Part shown: one piece after another, positions 57,421-64,000 of the stretch
How positions within the stretch are numbered: position 1 is the first letter of the stretch
Layout: the number at the start of each line of letters is the position of its first letter
Assembly (NCBI GenBank): GCA_016648135.1
Contig: JADDOH010004250.1
Coordinates: forward strand, 124,001 to 188,000
Source: Agrypnia vestita
Lineage: Eukaryota > Arthropoda > Insecta > Trichoptera > Phryganeidae
Direction of reading: 5' to 3'
Length of the DNA: 64,000 nt
Program-made: the position numbers and the translations under genes
Notes under the pieces: model-generated
Told to the model about the DNA's origin: nothing
Database searches by the model: none
What the model saw: the letters and a program-made list of their open reading frames with translations, nothing else

Positions 57421-57839
57421 CTACGATACAAACTCCTTCCTTTTTATATCTTCGTAAAATATATTCAGAAAGCATAAAGTATATTCTTTACGCACGTACC
57501 TACTTAAAAATGAATACAAGACTAAAATGCTTAATCACTGACTGTAGACACTTGTACGAAATTATAAAACATTTTTTACCCTATTCGAACGAGGCCAACG
57601 CATTTTGTGCTGTTGAATAAAAATTATGGAATACTTTTGACCTTTTGTTTCACAGGTTTTTTCTATTGTTCAAGAAGGACATGGTCACTTAAACATGCTC
57701 GATAACTTGGTCGTGTGGTGTTGGCATCTAAGACGGAAGAATGTTTCCGTTCTTCAGGAACTCCAAACAGGAGGAAAGGATCTGGAGACTGAGACGTGAT
57801 CACTGAGAACCTGCAAGGAAGCAGAGTAAGAAGTTGATC

Positions 57840-58240
57840 TCCGAAAGGATGCACTCGACAAAAATACATAATCCTTCCACAAAATTGAAACGCCTCATTT
57901 GCGCAACATCACGTTACATCACATATCTTCTTCGTCTTCTGATTCATCTAGGACTTCGTTCGGTCATTGCTCGGAGCCTGTTCCTGGGATACAGATGTCC
58001 AGATTTCTCGCCATCTTTTATGCGGTGTTCCCGGGAGTCTGGTCCAGACGGCAGCTTGTTCGCTGCTATGCTCACTTCTCTCTCAGAACAAGCTCTCTCC
58101 ACATGATCTCTCCAGTAATGTCTTCTAGATCTTCCCCATCGGACAATATCCTCGACGTCACAAGTCCTTCGTATTTCGGAATTCCTCACTCGGTCTTGGA
58201 TTGTCAGTCCCACATCACATATCTAGGGAAAAATATTTTA
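57840..58240 (-). mobile_element. LINE C-terminal fragment, RTE-type
   Basis: The minus frame at 58213-57944 reads IQDRVRNSEIRRTCDVEDIV, HYWRDHVERACSE and continues without recognised end motif. RDRVRN-EIRRR-KVEDI then W-GHVAR is the standard block after the palm domain in RTE-like LINEs. Confidence 0.6.
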
Positions 58241-58794
58241 ACAACCTACCGGATAGCATCAGATAGATTACAGAAGAAAAATGCCTACAAAAAGCAATAG
58301 AAGACTTTTAAAGTTATACTTATTTAGGTGAGTTAAGAGGAAACTTTTAAAGTTACACTTATTTAGGTAAGGAAACTTTTAGGATGCAACGCAATGCGTG
58401 CGCATCATGCAACGAGAATATTATCACACGAAGTCACGACTCACCAATCAAAAGCTTAGGTCGCGGTTTTTTCGAGTAATATTTAACCAATAGCAATTCT
58501 TATAAGTGACAAGTTTGAAAATTGTGTTATGAAAATTGCATATGCTCCGGGCGCCATCAAAGTTTTCGAAAATGCTGTTACTAAAATTGTTTATTTTCTT
58601 CATGAAGTTACTTAATATAAATATGTTTTTAACTTTATTATCGCCATAGCTTTTTTATCCGCCGATGGAATACAGTCATTGACACAGCTATATTCCAACG
58701 CACGTTATACAATTCATCAACTTATTACAGTCTTCTTCATTCAATTTTGCATAGAAAATATTATTTACTATTTGGGTTACGGTTAAGGTAATAC

Positions 58795-59990
58795 AGTTAA
58801 GGTTAACAGTAATAAAAAACGGTTAAGGAAATAAAAGAAACATCAAAGTTTGCATTTTTTGCAATATTTCTTTATTACTCTGCAAAAAATTCATTTTTAA
58901 TATTCAAGGCTTTAATGAAATTCCTACGTTTCACAAAAGATTGAAATATTGAAAAAATGCAAAGCACGTGGTTTTTTATGTATACCAAAGCCAAAAAAAT
59001 ATAACTTCTAACACGCGTACCTAAATAAGTATACCCACCAAATTTTTTTTATCCAAAATCATGTATAAAAACTAAATAATTTCAGCATACTCTTGTAAAC
59101 CTAAGCATCCGTTTCTGTAGAAGGGAAAATATCTACATTGAAGTTGTAACATACATTAAAATCTTATTGTTTTTAAATTGTAGACATTAGGAATTCCTTT
59201 ACAATAAATAAAAATGACAAAATTCACGTCCGAGAAATAACCGAAGCTGCACTGCACGCTGTTTCGCTCTGTTCCAGAATCTTAAAGAGCGGAGGCAAAA
59301 ATCCCTGAAGAAGCTGATTATAGTAGGTACTATGATGCTTAGATATCAGCATACGAAGTTAGAGAGGGAGAGTCAGTATCGAATACCTAATCGATAGATG
59401 AATCCCTGATTCCATGGGCAAATTCCTGACATTGAAATTGTGGCTGTATTGGTGATTAGACGAACCGTGATTGTAACCGTGACGATGATTGTAGCTGTGT
59501 GTTTGGTGTTCGAATGTAACGATGATTGATGAGTGTGATTATTCATAACTCAACGAGCAATAACTAGTTAGAATATTAACCTTCAGTCGTTAATTAACGC
59601 TAACCAATACCCTTACAATTAAACATCACTTCACTAAGTGTTATGTATGCTCGTGGTTTAAAAATAATCGATCTCTAATATTTTAAAATAATATTTCTTT
59701 CGTTATTGTGTATGCAGAGGTATCATAGCCAGTAGCAAAAACTTCAGAAGTGTCTTCCTCATTCAATTTTGCATAGAAAACTATTTACTCTTTCGGTGAA
59801 AAGTTAACGCTTAAGGAAATAAAAGAAACATCAAGGTTTGCAAAAAAATTTTATAATAATTTTTTTTTACTTGCATAAAAGCGAATGAATGTTTAATATT
59901 CAAGGCTTTAATGAAACTCCAACGTTTTATAAAAGATTGAAATACTGAAAAAATGCAAATTTGATGTAGCTTATCTCCTTTGCCATTAAT
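58795..59990. other. Repeat-derived interval, fold-back A fragments
   Basis: Fragments of family A lie at about 58840-58960 (CATCAAAGTTTGCATTTTTT) and 59712-59990 (GTATCATAGCCAGTAGCAAA; TTTAATATTCAAGGCTTTAA in both). Between them is AT-rich DNA with no gene. Confidence 0.45.
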
Positions 59991-60734
59991 ATTTCACCCA
60001 AAGTGTTTATTGTGGTGCTCACCCAAAGAGAATATTTTATATTCAAAATTGAATAAGGAAAATTTTTACTACTAGTTACGAAAAACACTATAAAATTAAA
60101 TTATATTTGCTTAAATAATTTCCGTAATATTATTCAACAGTGGAAAGTTGTCACATTTTTAGTCTTAAAGGTTGCGTATCTTACAATACAGAGTTAATTA
60201 TGCCAGCGATTATGTTATATATTATAGGTTATAATCCCGTGTAGAAAAACCGATACAAAACAATCACTAAATCTCATCAAAGTGTCATCCATCAGAGATT
60301 TTTTAAATCTACATAAATGTGTGTATTATTTTATTACTTCAGATCACTGGGTATGCAGCCCCGAGGGAGATTGTCATTTAAATTGTTAAATATACCTATG
60401 TATGTATACCTATTTGGAATTTCCTGTATTTATCAATTTAATTATGGTAAAAAAATATTTATTTGAAAGGCCTTCGCGGATCGTCAATTAAAATAATGGC
60501 TGTCGTATGACACCTCGAACGATAAAAATGCATGTCATTAAATAGGTACTTTAAATACTTAACCTTTACGATATCGTGATTGAAAATATCGTAAGCAGCG
60601 AGGCTGATATGGAAACGGAAATATATTTTTTTAGCATTTTAAATAGGAATGGAAAGTTTTTACTAGCTTAAATGGGTTTAAGGATAGTTATTAACGCTAT
60701 AAATATTGATATTTAAACGTGAAAAGCCACCAAA

Positions 60735-61150
60735 AATTTGTTGACGACACAGTAGTTGCAAGTGAAATATTAAAGAACTAAGTATAATGATAAAATAACT
60801 AAACGAGGCTTCGAACAATGTTGGTTTTAATTTTAATAGAAAGAAAAAAATCTTAAGTCCAGAGGACAAAATCATCACAATCAAAAATAATTCTATTGAA
60901 ATAGTGGATGAAGATATATACATCTGGGATACAAGATAAAACTGGGCAAAAAAAAACAAACAGCAGAATTGCAAAACGAGTAGAAATGAGCTGGGCTGCA
61001 CTTGGCAAACTTAAACATATATTCGAAAACATGGATATCCCAATTAGCTCAAAAAGAAAAGCCTTCGAATCGTGCACACTGCCAGTGATGACGTATGGAG
61101 TGGAAACGATGATTCTTATAAAGAAAAGTGTAGAAAAGCTCAAATGCACG
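60735..61150 (+). mobile_element. LINE reverse-transcriptase fragment, RTE-type
   Basis: KFVDDTVVASEILKN carries the F-DD catalytic box of reverse transcriptase. Frameshifted blocks LNEASNNVGFNFNRKK-like and SPEDKIITIKNNSIEIVDED follow, then AKRVEMSWAALGKLKHIFEN, KAFESCTLPVMTYGVETMIL and KKSVEKLKCTQ. Block order matches RTE-like polyproteins. Frameshifts and stops make it inactive. Confidence 0.8.
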
Positions 61151-61171
61151 CAAACGATCTACGCTTGGTAT

Positions 61172-61260
61172 TTGGCGGCCCTCGTAGCCCTTTGGGTATA
61201 ACACTGGCTTCTCACACCGAGGAAACTCAGACGTTTCTCGAAATCTGTAGGTGATTCTAG
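61172..61260 (+). mobile_element. Partial SINE-like head
   Basis: GGCGGCCCTCGTAGCCCTTT and CACTGGCTTCTCACACCGAG match the 53-kb SINE head, but the B-box region is replaced. It follows directly on the LINE fragment. Confidence 0.45.
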
Positions 61261-62159
61261 ATCCTTCGATAGTTTTGTGCCAACTTCAAACAACTGTCAC
61301 TCGACAGAAGTGCGTAATTCTTTTTAGCCTCGTTACAATATTAATTTTCAATCGGATTGAATTCTTATATTATTTATAGTAGGAATTGCTTTTAAAAAAT
61401 TAATTTTCATTGTATTACTCGAATAGCTAAAATATTTTTTGTCTTCCCGTATTTAAGAAAATATTTCATTGCGTCGGTAGATAATGCGTGGTCAGGGGAG
61501 GGTTAAATCTACTTGCACATTTTAAAATTAATAATATTAAACATTCGCCCTTCGCGTCACGTCCGGACTCGCGGCATATAATTATTAAATTTAAACTAGG
61601 CAAACAAAATATTACAATCCAAGTAGGTTAACCACCTGCCTGATGTACTTACTCACCGGTCATGTGACATATATTATAGCTTGCATTCTCGTTACATGCG
61701 TGTTTGGATATGTGGTCGCCCGCGCATCTAGCCGGTGTCGATAGCTAGTATAGATTAGCCAATAATTTTAATGATATTCCGAGATCGTGTTTAAATGAAA
61801 ACCACGCTTATTTTAATACCGGAAAAATCTATTTAGTTCCCGAAAAAAATACTCGAGCACCGAATAATGGACGGTAAATATTTATTGTAAGAATAAGATT
61901 TGCCAACTCGTTAGGATAACGTCGTTAAGTATTTGAAAGTGGCACCAAAAATAATATACCTCAACGCAAAATAATGGACCTTATCAGTAGTTAATGGATA
62001 GCAAAAAAAATATTTGCCATCTCATTTGCATATTTTATTTATTATTTTTTTAAACCACCGAATCATAGCATCATAGCAACCTGTAATTAGCCACAAAGTG
62101 CAGTTATAAGTTTTTCTTAAAGGTTTGAATGAAATACAATAGAGTTCTCTTCAGAATAT

Positions 62160-62300
62160 TTATTTATTTATTTATTTTGAGTATTCACAAGTTCACAGTA
62201 CAATAAAACAAAGAAACATCTTGAAATATCCTGCTGGAGCTCAATTATGAACGACTCAATATATCAATGTAATTTCAGATCTTAACGCTAATCTAACCAA
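62160..62300 (-). mobile_element. Probable LINE 3' tail
   Basis: TATTTATTTATTTATTTATT followed by CACAGTACAATAAAACAAAG is the inverted form of the (TAAA)n-ended 3' regions seen at 14.4 and 54.1 kb. No peptide remains. Confidence 0.45.
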
Positions 62301-62309
62301 TTATATAAT

Positions 62310-62480
62310 AAATAAAACAAGAGAAAAGTGAAATGAACAAAGTATGACAACAGCAATAAACAAAGTATGAAAACAGTAATAAAAGCAATAAATCAAGAGA
62401 AAAAGTGAAATAAACAAAGTATGAAAACAGTAATAAAAGCAATAAATCAAGAGAAAAGTGAAGTAAATAAAGTATGAAAA
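62310..62480. repeat. Tandem repeat, about 54-bp unit, three copies
   Basis: AAAGTATGAAAACAGTAATA and ATCAAGAGAAAAAGTGAAAT recur with AAGTATGAAAAC at 62363, 62417 and 62470. Confidence 0.75.
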
Positions 62481-62845
62481 CAAATTTTAAATTAGTTTTT
62501 AAAACAACACTAGTTTTTAAAACAACAGTTTTTATAACAACACTCTCCCAAACATCGCATTCTTAATAATACTTGAATTCGCATTTATGAGTCTTTTGAC
62601 TGCAATATAATCTCAAAGATAATCGCGTAACCAACGATACGACCCGATATTTTTTTTTAGCAAACGGGCTGTCAACTGCTCGATATTGACCCTGATAGAT
62701 AGTGCTAGTGTGATATTGATGTACGAAGTAAAAACATTTTATGAACATTTCGTTAGATAACGTCTTATTTATATTTTATTTTAAAGAAATTATTAATGCA
62801 TATATTATGTAATACACAAACAATAAGATTTTTTAACAATATTTT

Positions 62846-62995
62846 TATATGTATGTTCTAAGAACACAATACTTGGACTTGACCACAGAGGGATAATTAT
62901 TAATTAAGAAGAAGAAGAGAGAGAGAAGAGAAGAGATACGTGTATGGAAGTATTTTTATAGGATGATTCAGGGCTTACGGCATGTAAGAGCTCGC
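62846..62995. mobile_element. Repeat B fragment
   Basis: TGTTCTAAGAACACAATACT and CCACAGAGGGATAATTATTA match the start of B. ATTTTTATAGGATGATTCAG and CTCGCTTAAGCGATTCG follow after a GAAGAAGAAGAGAGAGAGAA purine run. Confidence 0.5.
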
Positions 62996-63629
62996 TTAAG
63001 CGATTCGTAGGTGCGTTGAATGTGAAATTTTAGTATGCAACAAAATGCACGCGCAACATGCGGTGTAAGTTTTCGCACTAAGGAGTTATTTAATACAAAT
63101 CCTTTTTTAATCTCAGGATCCGCGAAGCATAATAGATGCCGTTGCTGCGCTGATTGATGTTCGTATCTTTGCCGACACAGAACAGGGATGTGTAATCTGC
63201 GGATATCTCTTTAGCTGTCAGTTCTTGCGGCTGGTTCATTTAGCGCTTCCTCACGCGCATTTTGTTGTACTTCGGCGGTTGTGCTGTGATAAGTGATGCT
63301 GTTTATTTTATGTGTGCGAAACTTCTAACGCGCGTACACAAGAACACGCACCCAATTATCATCGACATTTTGGAAGCGTCATTAGATCTGGTATTTGATT
63401 ATGCCAGGTTAAAGATTTGGAGTAAAGGACAAATTTGATCTACGGTAAATGTTTAAAGTTAATAAGATTAATTTGATAAGGATATCATATCTATGACGAA
63501 TTTAAAAAATAAGACTTGGCCATAATTTAATATGTGTCACGGAGCCGCAGGCGACATCGGTGGCTGTGTAGGGTGGGGGAGCACATTACAAGCTTCGTCT
63601 ACCCGATGGGGCAGACTAGGGATGGGTAA

Positions 63630-64000
63630 ATGAAAAAAAATATCGATATATATCGAATCGATATTTTAAAAAAGTATCGAAAATAATCGATATATATCGA
63701 GAAAAATATGTCGATAATTTTCGATATTATTTTTTCTAGAAATGTAACAAAAGTAAAGGAAATAAGTTTTTGGTGACCAAAAAAAAAGGTCATCGGAAAT
63801 AATATATCGATAAATCCAAGAAAAAATATCGATACACCGGGAAAAAATGTCACCAGAAAAAATATATCGATGTATCGAAGAAAAAATATCGATATATCGT
63901 AAAAAAATATCGACATATCAAAAAAAAATATCGATATATCGGGAAAAAAATATCGGTATATCAAAGAAAAATATATTGGTGACCAAAAAGAAAAGGTCGC
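63630..64000. repeat. AT-rich array of ATATCGATATATCG-type units, runs off the window
   Basis: Irregular 20-30-base units of AAAAAATATCGATATATCG fill the last 370 bases. Five exact TATCGATA palindromes occur at 63641, 63805, 63827, 63887 and 63929. The 121-codon minus frame across it is a by-product of the simple repeat. Confidence 0.75.

Noticed and set aside
63599..63964. 121-codon frame rich in Phe and Ile
   Set aside because: Arises from the TATCGATA simple-repeat array.

Overview
The window looks like nuclear DNA of an insect, of order not determined. It is strongly AT-rich, has long introns with GT/AG borders, and carries one clear intron-split gene of the insect glucose-dehydrogenase type. 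It is packed with non-LTR retrotransposon ends, tRNA-derived SINE-like pieces, fold-back MITEs, a piggyBac-type TTAA element and Helitron-like repeats. No bacterial operon, CRISPR array, intact virus or rRNA gene is visible.

Layout. From 1 to 8 kb there are hairpins, a Jockey-like LINE fragment, a 30-bp minisatellite and, on the minus strand, a well-bordered coiled-coil exon (5010-5235) with a possible GC-rich leader exon (6076-6200). From 8.0 to 21.1 kb lies a four-exon minus-strand GMC oxidoreductase gene. Its exons join in phase to a 623-residue secreted flavoprotein. Its introns (about 6.5, 2.2 and 2.6 kb) are filled with LINE ends, fold-back elements and a piggyBac-type element nested inside another MITE. 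From 21 to 64 kb I see no convincing host gene. This part holds tandem arrays (22.2, 27.5, 32.9, 34.9, 62.3 and 63.6 kb), many copies of one dominant fold-back family (outer end near TACAGGGTG), LINE and SINE-like fragments, probable solo LTRs, Helitron-like repeats and several nested insertions.

Most notable is a perfect inverted repeat at 40807-41321 (two 176-bp arms). Each arm carries a hammerhead-ribozyme-like core (CTGATGA, a stem, GAAACGTC). Decayed relatives lie at 25.7, 38.0 and 46.8 kb. This resembles the ribozyme-bearing terminal repeats reported for Penelope-like retroelements. Three nested insertions can be dated relative to each other, and two of these have an uninterrupted paralogous site within the window.

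Limits: all calls are by eye from the sequence. Repeat boundaries are approximate unless a target duplication is stated. Family names for transposons are inferences from peptide or terminal motifs.
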